Origin: an uncultured Peptococcaceae bacterium
GTDB taxonomy: Bacteria; Bacillota; Desulfotomaculia; Desulfotomaculales; Desulfocucumaceae
Direction of reading: 5' to 3'
DNA: 16,411 nucleotides
NCBI GenBank assembly: GCA_958417755.1
Contig: CATZDY010000057.1
Location: 1 to 16,411 of the forward strand
Under the pieces are notes generated by a model. It was not told the DNA's origin and searched no databases. It worked only from the letters and a program-made list of their open reading frames with translations. Of this stretch, positions 7,376 through 14,422 are shown one piece after another; the first letter of the stretch is position 1; each line of letters starts with the position of its first letter. Position numbers and translations under genes: made by a program.

Positions 7376-8806
7376 TTAAGCTCCCGAATTACCTTCCTGT
7401 GCCTTGCTGTTGTATTGTTTGGGATAGGCATAATAATATTTGTATTTATGCCCGTATCCAGAACCAAGATTATAATTTCGAATGTCATTGACAATACATC
7501 CAATCACATTTCCACCGGATTTTTCTATCAATGCTAAGGTTTGCTGTAAAATCTTGACTGTCACAAAATCTTGTTTTATCACCATGACCACAGCATCCAT
7601 GGCCTTGACGATTTCCAAAGCATCCGCCACAATGTAAACAGGAGGTGTATCAATGAAAATATAATCATAGTCTTGTTCCAGGTCTTTGATAATTTCCTGT
7701 AGAATCAGGTTTGAAACAAGGGGGGATTCATTGTTTTGGTTCATGCCTGCATAAAGAACATCCACGCCATTAGGCAATGACTGTAAAACCTCCTGGAGAG
7801 GTACCCCCTGGTAAGCGATTTCCAACAATCCCTTTTCCTTTTGCTTTGAAATTAGCTTTTCCACGCCTTTTTTATGAATATCAAAATCAATCAGTAAAAC
7901 TTTCTTTTGCATTTGGCTTAAGGCAATGGCCATGTTACAAGTAGAAACGGTTTTGCCTTCATCTGGCATTGCGGACGTGATGGCAATGGTTTTACAGCCA
8001 TATTTTTCTGTATGATGCTGCAAATGATGCTGCAAAATCGAAGCAGAACCCCGCCAGGCCTCCACATAGGAGAACATAAGGTTATCTTGAATTAATACAT
8101 TGTTTTCCTTTTGTTTCATCCCTTTCAAATGGGGGATTTCCCCCATCACAGAAAGGCCTAATTTTTCTTCCGCCTCCTCAGCGTTCCTAATGGTTAGCCA
8201 TATAAAACCCCATACAATGGCCAACAAACAGGCACATACAAAACCCATTAGCCCTCCTACCAAGGTTTGTAAGATGATTTTGGACCCATAATCTGTTGAT
8301 GCTTTGTAAGCATAATCAATAACATTGACACTACCTACTTCTAAGGTTTTCAACAATAAATCCGGCAATACGGCCATCAAGGAATTGGATAACAACACAC
8401 AGGTCTGAGGATCTGTCCAACCCACAGTGACCTTCAGCACAGCAGTTCCTTTGATGGATTCAGCTTTGATGTATCCTTTCAAGGCTTGGGGGTGGATGTC
8501 CAAGTTGGCATGCTGGATAAGGGCATTGAGCACTTTATCACTATTCACTATGGCTACCACAGAATCCGCCAGATTTTGCGCATACAATAAATCTGTACTT
8601 TTGGGAGCTTTTCCATTGTCAGTATAAAGTCCAGCTTCATTCTTTGCTGTTAATACCATCATGGCAGTGGCGTAATAGATTTTTGGTGTATGAAACAATG
8701 CCCATACCATTGCCCCCATGATAAAACAAAAAGTAAGCAGTAAAATCATCCATTTTCGTTTGGTTACATAATATAAAATATCTGTGAGTTGTATTTCATT
8801 TTCCAT
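7376..8806 (-). CDS. Wzz-type chain-length regulator fused to a bacterial tyrosine kinase
   Basis: A polysaccharide co-polymerase with cytoplasmic autokinase, controlling chain length and export of capsule or exopolysaccharide. TM1 is at about 18-38 and TM2 at about 177-204, with the extracytoplasmic Wzz/CpsC loop between. The kinase domain has Walker A SAMPDEGKT (278-286), a Walker A' of VLLIDFDI (303-310) and Walker B YIFIDTPP (382-389). The C-terminus carries seven tyrosines between 451 and 465, the usual autophosphorylation cluster. In most Firmicutes these modules are two proteins (CpsC and CpsD); here they are one 476-aa chain, as in Wzc. The usual proline-rich motif before TM2 is missing, and no cognate phosphatase gene is present. 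The ATG at 8806 is fixed by an in-frame stop 3 nt upstream; its AAGGAG is far away (15 nt), so initiation may be weak. First gene of the operon with capF and capG. Confidence 0.92.
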   Translation of the reverse strand: MENEIQLTDILYYVTKRKWMILLLTFCFIMGAMVWALFHTPKIYYATAMMVLTAKNEAGLYTDNGKAPKSTDLLYAQNLADSVVAIVNSDKVLNALIQHANLDIHPQALKGYIKAESIKGTAVLKVTVGWTDPQTCVLLSNSLMAVLPDLLLKTLEVGSVNVIDYAYKASTDYGSKIILQTLVGGLMGFVCACLLAIVWGFIWLTIRNAEEAEEKLGLSVMGEIPHLKGMKQKENNVLIQDNLMFSYVEAWRGSASILQHHLQHHTEKYGCKTIAITSAMPDEGKTVSTCNMAIALSQMQKKVLLIDFDIHKKGVEKLISKQKEKGLLEIAYQGVPLQEVLQSLPNGVDVLYAGMNQNNESPLVSNLILQEIIKDLEQDYDYIFIDTPPVYIVADALEIVKAMDAVVMVIKQDFVTVKILQQTLALIEKSGGNVIGCIVNDIRNYNLGSGYGHKYKYYYAYPKQYNSKAQEGNSGA

Positions 8807-8868
8807 TGTTTATCTTGCTCTCTCCTTTAGGATATTGTTTATGCCCTGGCTTCTTTTTATGATTGAAA

Positions 8869-8876
8869 CACCTCCT
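8869..8876 (-). promoter_or_regulatory. Orphan Shine-Dalgarno sequence in the kinase leader
   Basis: AGGAGGTG, the strongest ribosome site in the neighbourhood, lies 63 nt before the kinase start and is not followed by a usable ATG, GTG or TTG for any gene. The frame at the right distance begins with ATA and runs 16 codons to a stop just before the kinase ATG. It may be a mutated leader-peptide start or the remnant of a deleted first gene. An ATG overlapping the site (8880) gives only a 7-codon frame. Confidence 0.45.
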
Positions 8877-8966
8877 GCATCTCTTAATACATATTGAAAT
8901 TGAAAATGCATAAAAAAACTTGCAAAACACATACTAAATTGTGAAACTCATTCCATGATACAGAAG

Positions 8967-8993
8967 TTTTCATAGAAAAGGTAATTACTCGAA
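8967..8993 (-). repeat. Left inverted repeat of the putative invertible segment
   Basis: Read on the minus strand this site matches 10383-10409 on the plus strand at 25 of 27 positions. A perfect 16-bp core, GTAATTACCTTTTCTA (here 8988-8973), is flanked by TTCG on one side and GAAAA on the other, each joined through one mismatch. The site abuts the recombinase terminator and lies 160 bp upstream of the kinase start codon. Confidence 0.85.
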
Positions 8994-9038
8994 AAAAAGG
9001 GCAGGAAGCCTTGGATTTGGCTCCTTGCCCTTTTTTTT
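8992..9038. terminator. Terminator of the recombinase gene, bidirectional
   Basis: GGGCAGGAAGCC (8999-9010) pairs with GGCTCCTTGCCC (9019-9030) over 12 bp with one G-T pair and one mismatch, and an 8-nt loop. Seven As precede the stem and eight Ts follow, so it works on both strands. It begins 5 bp behind the recombinase stop and overlaps the inner end of the left inverted repeat. It insulates the polysaccharide operon from recombinase transcription in the printed orientation. Confidence 0.9.
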
Positions 9039-9057
9039 GACCCCTATGGTTGACCCC
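9038..9057. repeat. GGGGTCA direct repeat pair at the recombinase 3' end
   Basis: TGACCCC occurs at 9038-9044 and 9051-9057 (period 13), overlapping the last codons and stop of the recombinase gene. A matching pair lies before the recombinase start. The orientation of all four copies is the same. They may be arm-type binding sites for the N-terminal domain of the recombinase. Confidence 0.55.
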
Positions 9058-10192
9058 AATTGCGGGTTAATAATTCCATTTGCAAGCGTTTTTGTTCTGC
9101 CAAAGAATGGACATACCGGTTTAGGGTGATGTTTACACTGGCATGCCCCAATATTTCACTGAGGCTCTTAGCTTCAAACCCTGCTTCCATACACCGGGTA
9201 GCAAAAGTATGTCGCAAAGCATGAAAGTTTATTTCCCGTACCCCTGCTGCTTGTAGATAGCTTTTGAACCGGTACTGATATGTCCGGGGTTCAAGATAAA
9301 CATCATACCTGCCTGTGATGACATACCCATCCTTTTCCGCTTCTTCCCTTTGTTTTTGTAGCATAGGAGTCAAACATGACGGGATGGGAATGCTTCGCTT
9401 GGAGGACGGGGTTTTGGGATTGCCCATCATCATAACAGTGCCTTTGCTAGACCTTGTATCTTGGTATTGTTTTATCCTCTGCAAGGTTCTTTGGATATGA
9501 ATCAATTGGTGTGTTAAATCAATGTCACTCCAGCGTAAACCGCATATTTCTCCCAAACGTATGCCTGTATATAAACACAACAAAATTCCCAGGGTGCTGG
9601 GGTCTAGATGATTGCGGATGTATCGTTCTAGTTTTGCTTGCTCTTCCCTTTGCAAGACAATGGTTTCCTTTTTTACCCCAGGTAAGGATGGCAACTTCAG
9701 TTCTGGCAATGCAATACCAGGATCTTGGTCCCGGGCATAATCCAAGGCAGCTCTGATGAGGTATAGTATTGTTTTCAGGGTACCATTGGATAAGCCTCCT
9801 TTGTTATCCAACCGGCCCTTCTCTTTTTTTTGGCTCATAAAATCTTGGATGATGGAGGGTTGAATGGTCTTAAGTTTTTGCTGTCCCAAAATGGGAATGA
9901 TATGTTTTTCCATGAGGTAAATGTATTTGCCATAGGTTTGGGGTTTTAATTTGATTTTTTTGCTTTGTAGCCACAAAAACAAAACTTCACGGAAGTAGGT
10001 GTTGCTGTGTTTTGCAGAAAGCTGTGGCTTGCTCTGGTTGGTAGCTGCCAATAGCTTTTTCTTGACCTCTACATAGGTTTTGGCGTACACAGATTTATAC
10101 TGGGCTTTCCCCTGGGCATCATACCCTTGTATGTACCTCCCTTCCCACCGCTGATCCTTTCTTTTTCTGATATTTTCTCCCCGTCTTGGCAT
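9044..10192 (-). CDS. Tyrosine recombinase/integrase with arm-binding N-terminal domain
   Basis: A phage/ICE-type tyrosine recombinase of 382 aa that would cut and rejoin DNA at paired sites through a 3'-phosphotyrosine. Residues ~10-50 form an AP2-like arm-DNA-binding domain (RWEGRYIQGYDAQGKAQYKS, then VYAKTYVEVKKKL). Residues ~65-165 are the SAM-like core-binding domain, and ~175-370 the catalytic domain. The full catalytic set is visible: R212 in TGIRLGE, K260 in GNPKTPSSKRS, H324 and R327 in HALRHTFATR, H350 in LGHASVNIT and nucleophile Y360 in NRYVHS. AAAGGAG sits 7 nt before the ATG. It has its own terminator. No excisionase, other phage gene or direct att repeats of a larger element are nearby. 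Its location inside inverted repeats suggests it inverts its own segment. Confidence 0.93.
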   Translation of the reverse strand: MPRRGENIRKRKDQRWEGRYIQGYDAQGKAQYKSVYAKTYVEVKKKLLAATNQSKPQLSAKHSNTYFREVLFLWLQSKKIKLKPQTYGKYIYLMEKHIIPILGQQKLKTIQPSIIQDFMSQKKEKGRLDNKGGLSNGTLKTILYLIRAALDYARDQDPGIALPELKLPSLPGVKKETIVLQREEQAKLERYIRNHLDPSTLGILLCLYTGIRLGEICGLRWSDIDLTHQLIHIQRTLQRIKQYQDTRSSKGTVMMMGNPKTPSSKRSIPIPSCLTPMLQKQREEAEKDGYVITGRYDVYLEPRTYQYRFKSYLQAAGVREINFHALRHTFATRCMEAGFEAKSLSEILGHASVNITLNRYVHSLAEQKRLQMELLTRNWGQP

Positions 10193-10210
10193 GGCTTTGC
10201 TCCTTTATGA

Positions 10211-10229
10211 TGACCCCAAATTTGACCCT
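10211..10229. repeat. GGGGTCA direct repeat pair at the recombinase 5' end
   Basis: TGACCCC at 10211-10217 and TGACCCT at 10223-10229 (period 12), in the recombinase leader just upstream of its ribosome site. The surroundings resemble the 3' pair further: TTTGACCCTAAATGG here against TTTGACCCCTATGG there, and ATTTGCGGA here against AATTGCGGG there. The two regions may be a decayed direct repeat bracketing the recombinase gene, or paired arm sites. Confidence 0.5.
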
Positions 10230-10296
10230 AAATGGACATGATTTGCGGATAAATAGAATTTTATTTTCCCAAAAAGAGGAAAATAAAAAAAGAGTA

Positions 10297-10359
10297 TTGA
10301 ATCTTTATGCAAAAAAAGTCATATTTTCATTGATTTCAGTTGGGAATCCTTGTTATACT
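10297..10359 (+). promoter_or_regulatory. Outward-facing promoter next to the right inverted repeat
   Basis: TTGATT (10330-10335), an 18-bp spacer and TATACT (10354-10359) preceded by TG at 10351-10352, which makes an extended -10. A-tracts upstream resemble an UP element. A weaker tandem candidate is TTGAAT (10297-10302), 17 bp, CATATT (10320-10325). Transcription would start near 10366 and cross the right inverted repeat. As printed there is no gene to serve on the plus strand before the terminator at 10486-10520, which makes sense only if the promoter can be turned round to face the kinase operon. Confidence 0.7.
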
Positions 10360-10382
10360 GAATAAAAATTCTGTTTTTTGCC

Positions 10383-10409
10383 TTCGTGTAATTACCTTTT
10401 CTACGAAAA
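10383..10409 (+). repeat. Right inverted repeat of the putative invertible segment
   Basis: Partner of 8967-8993, with the perfect core GTAATTACCTTTTCTA at 10388-10403. The site also has an internal dyad, TTCGT (10383-10387) against ACGAA (10403-10407), as expected for a recombinase core site where two monomers bind around the crossover. The left copy has one change in each dyad arm. Confidence 0.85.
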
Positions 10410-10485
10410 GATTTAGGGACAAAAGTGGTTATTTATTTTCTTTCCTGGATTACCATTTGGTATACTTCTCACTGCAAATATGAGC

Positions 10486-10520
10486 AAAAAACCCGTTGTT
10501 GGCTGAGAACAACGGGTTTT
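10486..10520. terminator. Terminator of the GT4/nucleotidyltransferase operon
   Basis: A 13-bp perfect stem, AAAACCCGTTGTT (10488-10500) with AACAACGGGTTTT (10508-10520), and a 7-nt loop. On the minus strand it continues into six Ts. It lies 30 bp beyond the stop of the minus-strand gene. In the plus direction it also ends in TTTT and should stop transcripts from the outward promoter of the invertible segment. Confidence 0.9.
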
Positions 10521-10550
10521 ATATGGGATACATCTTTGGTTCAATGTTTT

Positions 10551-13037
10551 CTATTTATTGATCATCCGGTTAATTTTTTCTACATAAAATTCAGTCAAAG
10601 ATTCAGCGATTTCCATGGAGGCTCCTTCACTGAATACCCTGCATAAAGGTTCTTCTGGATCAGGCAGTACCAAGGACCAACCTTGGGGATGATAAACTTT
10701 AACGCCATCCAACAACTCGGTAGGATGATCCGTGGGGGGATCTTCGATGAGCTTGCGGATAACCGTTCCCTTTGTTTCCCAAGGAACTGCTACTTCCCCT
10801 TTGTGCATAAAGAAACTGGGGATTTCATCCACCATCTGGGCCAAGGTAAATCCGTGGGCCACAGCATAATCCAAAAGACTAAATAAGGCACCCAGGGCAT
10901 CAAAATGCAAATGAAACTGAGAAATTTCTTTTTTGCCCCCTAGACTGTCATAATGCAATATCTTTTCCGCAAAATCTTGGACAGAGGTTTTGGTTCGCAC
11001 AACTTTACCTTGATAGCGCTGGGCCAATTCATCAATGGCCCCAGAGGCTGTTACCGGAACCACCACTGGGCCGCCTTTGGATTTTAACACCACCAGGGCG
11101 GATAAAGCGGTTAGCAAATCATCACTGATGATACGGCCCTTTTGGTCCATCAGAATAAGCCCATCCCCATTTCCTTCTAGTAGGACGCCAGCGTCAGCTG
11201 ATAATTTGACCACAGCTTCTTTCATTTGCTCCAAAATATCCCGGTGCTGACGCCAAATGCTACCTTCATCCCCTTTGTTAGACAAATCCAAGGGTTCCAA
11301 CAAATGGACCCCTAAGCAATGGGCCAATGGTTCAATGAATTTTTGCATATGAGCGCCTGTATAAGCTACCACCAGGGTAAATCCAGCATCCCGTAAGGCT
11401 GTGTGCCCTATGGCATCCACCAAGGCATCCAGGTATTCTTGGTCAATGTGCTGGGGTGTTACAACAGACTGTATTTTATGGCAATCCGCCCGGCTGAAAT
11501 CTTCCCGCAGCAATATATTTTCCACCTTTCGTTCTTTGCTGCGGGCTATATTGGCCCCATTCTCATCAATACATACCATGGTTAAATGACCGGATTTATA
11601 GGAAGATGTTTTGATATGAATGCCCCCGGCAAGATTAAAAGAACGCACAGCAAATCGATTTAAGGGGGTAATGCCGCATCCCAAATCATAGACAGATAAG
11701 CCCACGGATTGTACCCCGCTTAACACAGCGGATTTAATCATTGTACTGGCTGGTGCGCTATCACAACTAATGGCCAGACCTTTATTTTTACCTGTTCCCA
11801 GGGAAAAGGCGTAAGCAGCTGCCACCCGTAAAGCAAATTCAGGCGTCATTTCCACATTGGTAAGACCGCTGACCCCTTCCAAGCCAAATATTTTTTTCGG
11901 ATAACGGGTTCCCCATACCATGCTGCTATGCACAACACTGCCTTTTTCCACCACTTTATGGGGCCATAGCTTTACGTCAGGTTTTACCATGCCGTTTTCT
12001 TTGACCACCGAATCAGCCCCAACCACTGCACCTTCATATACATTGGCTTTGTCTTGAATTTGCACCCCATTACACAATACTGCCCCGCGCAAAGCTGCAT
12101 CCTGCCCCACAAAAACATTGTTCCACAGAACACTTCGTTTGATGGTAGCCCGTTCCTTGATAACGCAACCATTGCCTAGCAAAGTATAAGGTTCAATCCG
12201 CGCATTTTTTTCAATCACCGTATCTTTACCAATCAAGGTCGGTCCAATCACTGTGGCACTTTCACTGATATCCGCACCGTCTGCCGCCCATACCCCTGGG
12301 GATATTTCTTTCCCAGCGATTTCAATGGCAACCTTTCTGGATAAAATATCCATATGAGCTTGTAAGTATGCTTTTAAGTCTCCGATATCACACCAGTAAC
12401 CTTCCATGGTAAGGCCAAATAAAGGCCTTTTTTCTTGTAAAAGCAAAGGAAATAAATCCTGGCTGAAATCAAATTTTTTACCTGGCTTTACATAGGCCAT
12501 GGCTTCTGGTTCTAAGATATATAAGCCTGTATTGACAGTATCGCTGAAAACTTCTCCCCAACCGGGTTTTTCTAAAAACTTTACAATATGATGTTCTTTG
12601 TCTGTAATGACCACACCGTATTCCAAAGGACAATCCACCCGGGTCAGCACCAAAGTGGCCAAAGCTCCTTTTTGACGATGAAATTCCACAGCTTTGCTGA
12701 TGTCAAAATCCGTAAGGCAATCCCCGGAAATAACCACAAAGGTGTCATCTAAAAAATCTTTGGCATTTTGCACGCTACCAGCAGTTCCCAAGGGTGTTTT
12801 CTCTACATAATAGTGCATGTGCACACCCCAATCCGAGCCATTGCCAAAGTGATCTTGAATATGATCCGGCAGATATTGTAATGTAACAGCAATGTCAGTA
12901 ATGTCATGTTTTTTCAACAATTGTACAATGTGTTCCATCATGGGCCGGTTGGCCACAGGCATCATTGGTTTGGGGAGATTGCATGTCAAAGGTCGCAGAC
13001 GGGTTCCCTCTCCGCCAGCCATAATAACAGCTTTCAA
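10551..13037 (-). CDS. NDP-sugar pyrophosphorylase fused to a degenerate phosphohexomutase domain
   Basis: Family annotated as mannose-1-phosphate guanylyltransferase/phosphomannomutase-like. Residues 1-235 are the nucleotidyltransferase: AGGEGTRLRPLT (7-18), K23 in LPKPMMPV, SGD (104-106), EYGVV (139-143), EKP (156-158) and NTG (169-171), all expected for activity. Left-handed beta-helix hexapeptide repeats follow (~250-370). Residues ~385-828 have the phosphohexomutase layout, but all three signatures are eroded: TASHNP reads TSSYKS (477-482), DGDR reads as part of EGNGDG (621-626), and RxSGTEP reads LPDPEEP. The mutase domain is therefore probably inactive or regulatory. The start is a TTG at 13037, 8 nt behind GAGGAG; it restores the canonical MKAVIMAGGEGTR. 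The sugar and nucleotide specificity are not certain. It is co-oriented with the GT4 gene 137 bp upstream and probably supplies its donor. Confidence 0.88.
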   Translation of the reverse strand: MKAVIMAGGEGTRLRPLTCNLPKPMMPVANRPMMEHIVQLLKKHDITDIAVTLQYLPDHIQDHFGNGSDWGVHMHYYVEKTPLGTAGSVQNAKDFLDDTFVVISGDCLTDFDISKAVEFHRQKGALATLVLTRVDCPLEYGVVITDKEHHIVKFLEKPGWGEVFSDTVNTGLYILEPEAMAYVKPGKKFDFSQDLFPLLLQEKRPLFGLTMEGYWCDIGDLKAYLQAHMDILSRKVAIEIAGKEISPGVWAADGADISESATVIGPTLIGKDTVIEKNARIEPYTLLGNGCVIKERATIKRSVLWNNVFVGQDAALRGAVLCNGVQIQDKANVYEGAVVGADSVVKENGMVKPDVKLWPHKVVEKGSVVHSSMVWGTRYPKKIFGLEGVSGLTNVEMTPEFALRVAAAYAFSLGTGKNKGLAISCDSAPASTMIKSAVLSGVQSVGLSVYDLGCGITPLNRFAVRSFNLAGGIHIKTSSYKSGHLTMVCIDENGANIARSKERKVENILLREDFSRADCHKIQSVVTPQHIDQEYLDALVDAIGHTALRDAGFTLVVAYTGAHMQKFIEPLAHCLGVHLLEPLDLSNKGDEGSIWRQHRDILEQMKEAVVKLSADAGVLLEGNGDGLILMDQKGRIISDDLLTALSALVVLKSKGGPVVVPVTASGAIDELAQRYQGKVVRTKTSVQDFAEKILHYDSLGGKKEISQFHLHFDALGALFSLLDYAVAHGFTLAQMVDEIPSFFMHKGEVAVPWETKGTVIRKLIEDPPTDHPTELLDGVKVYHPQGWSLVLPDPEEPLCRVFSEGASMEIAESLTEFYVEKINRMINK

Positions 13038-13174
13038 AACAACATCTCCTCGTCCAAGTATTTTCAATTCCCAAATCTTTTTATCCCATAAAATCCACGT
13101 CTTTGCTACAAAAAGCTAAGGCCTTTACTATGTATCGTCCATGCATGAGACAATGAACAAAATAAGCCTTATGT

Positions 13175-14422
13175 TTATCCATGTTTGGTCCATAATTTAC
13201 CGAAACGGTTTAAAAGACCGTTATTCCTTAAATTTGCTTGCCACATGGTATTCTTCATCTCTGTTTCAACTTCTTGGTAAACCTCCAAGGTGTTTTGGGC
13301 AATTTCTTGCCAATTGAATTCATTCACCACTTTATGATAAGCGCGTTCCTGTAACTTTTCCGCCATATTGGGATCCCGTAGCAACCACAATACCATATCA
13401 GCCAAAGAACTGGCGCTACCTGGATAGCATTTCAAACCATCCACCCCATGTCGCACAATTTCACCTAAACCCCCGGTATCTGAAACAACCACCGGAGTCC
13501 GGGTTGCCATGGCCTCTAAAGCCACGATACCAAAGGGTTCATACAGGCTGGGGAAAACTGCCACAGAGGCCCAATGATACAATAGATTTTTGGTTTGATT
13601 GTCCACGTAACCAGTAAAATACACCCGGTTGCCAATACCCATTTGCTGTACCTGTTGCCGCAATGACTCTTCATGGGGCCCTTTGCCTGCAATGATAAAT
13701 TTCACTTGGGGATACTGAGCCAAAATAGAAGGCGCTGCATCCAACAATACTTGTACCCCTTTTTCCCTGACCAATCGGCCCACATAAAATACAATTTTTT
13801 CATCCGGTGCAGCATAAACATCCCGGTTCCCTTTGTTGGGATTGAACTCAAAATCATTCACATTGACCCCATTGGGAATAATTCTCAGCTTATCATTGGG
13901 AATTTGAAAAACCCGTTGTACTTCTTCTTTCATATAGTAACTACAACAAATCACTTTCCAAGCTTCATATCCCAGCCACCATTCCACATCACTGATATGC
14001 CGTTGGGTGTCATTATGTAAGCCGTGATTTCTGCCGTATTCTGTGGCATGAATGGTTGCCACCATAGGAATCTTGTACGCATGCTTGATTGCCCTGGCTG
14101 CATAGGCCACCAACCAATCATGGGCATGTAGCAAATGCATATCCCCTGTTTCCTGCAACAAAGTAATGCAGCGTTCTATCATGGCCACATTGAGCTGCGT
14201 TACCCAGGTGACAAAATCCGGTGAAGACACTTGATAAGGATTGACCCGATAAACCCTTACTCCATTCATGATTTCCAATTCCGGAATCCCTGGGGAGCCC
14301 GAGGTAACCAAATGTACTTCTTGTCCTAATTCCGCCAAAGCCATGGTTAAATCATATACATGTTGGGCCAAGCCCCCTACGCTTTTAGGCGGAAATTCCC
14401 ATGATAACATCAATATCTTCAT
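13175..14422 (-). CDS. GT4-family glycosyltransferase, glycogen synthase-like
   Basis: A 415-aa GT-B fold glycosyltransferase. The N-terminal domain opens with MLSWEFPPKSVGGLAQHVYDL, the ADP-glucose-synthase-like lysine/glycine loop, and has LLHAHDWL (97-104). The C-terminal GT4 domain has FYVGRLVREKG (212-222, with donor-phosphate contacts R216 and K221) and the E-x7-E motif EPFGIVALE (295-303). Proteins of this type make or extend alpha-glucans or use GDP/ADP-sugars; the acceptor cannot be read. The ATG at 14422 follows GAGGGGG at 7 nt. No terminator separates it from the nucleotidyltransferase gene, so the two form one operon. No signal peptide or membrane anchor is seen; it should be cytoplasmic. 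Confidence 0.9.
   Translation of the reverse strand: MKILMLSWEFPPKSVGGLAQHVYDLTMALAELGQEVHLVTSGSPGIPELEIMNGVRVYRVNPYQVSSPDFVTWVTQLNVAMIERCITLLQETGDMHLLHAHDWLVAYAARAIKHAYKIPMVATIHATEYGRNHGLHNDTQRHISDVEWWLGYEAWKVICCSYYMKEEVQRVFQIPNDKLRIIPNGVNVNDFEFNPNKGNRDVYAAPDEKIVFYVGRLVREKGVQVLLDAAPSILAQYPQVKFIIAGKGPHEESLRQQVQQMGIGNRVYFTGYVDNQTKNLLYHWASVAVFPSLYEPFGIVALEAMATRTPVVVSDTGGLGEIVRHGVDGLKCYPGSASSLADMVLWLLRDPNMAEKLQERAYHKVVNEFNWQEIAQNTLEVYQEVETEMKNTMWQANLRNNGLLNRFGKLWTKHG

Larger units (their letters stand above)
8967..10409. mobile_element. Putative invertible promoter cassette with its own recombinase
   Basis: The segment between the two inverted sites contains, from left to right, a terminator, a pair of GGGGTCA repeats, the tyrosine recombinase gene (leftward), a second pair of such repeats, an A/T-rich region and an outward (rightward) promoter abutting the right site. 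Integrated mobile elements of tyrosine recombinases are bounded by direct att repeats; inverted sites instead predict inversion of the intervening DNA. After inversion the promoter would read through the left site into the BY-kinase/capF/capG operon with a leader of about 200 nt. As printed, it reads into the terminator at 10486-10520, and leftward transcription from inside stops at 8992-9038. The printed state would thus be OFF. Inversion itself has not been observed. Confidence 0.7.

Noticed and set aside
8967..10409. Recombinase segment as an ordinary integrated phage or ICE.
   Set aside because: There are no other phage or conjugation genes, no tRNA target, and the matching end sites are inverted, not direct.
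10446..10485. Second promoter-like TGGTATACT at 10458-10466 (plus).
   Set aside because: No -35, and any transcript would be only about 50 nt before the terminator.
13038..13174. Possible terminator between the GT4 and nucleotidyltransferase genes.
   Set aside because: Only a long-loop AAGGC/GCCTT pairing without a T-run; the two genes are more likely one operon.
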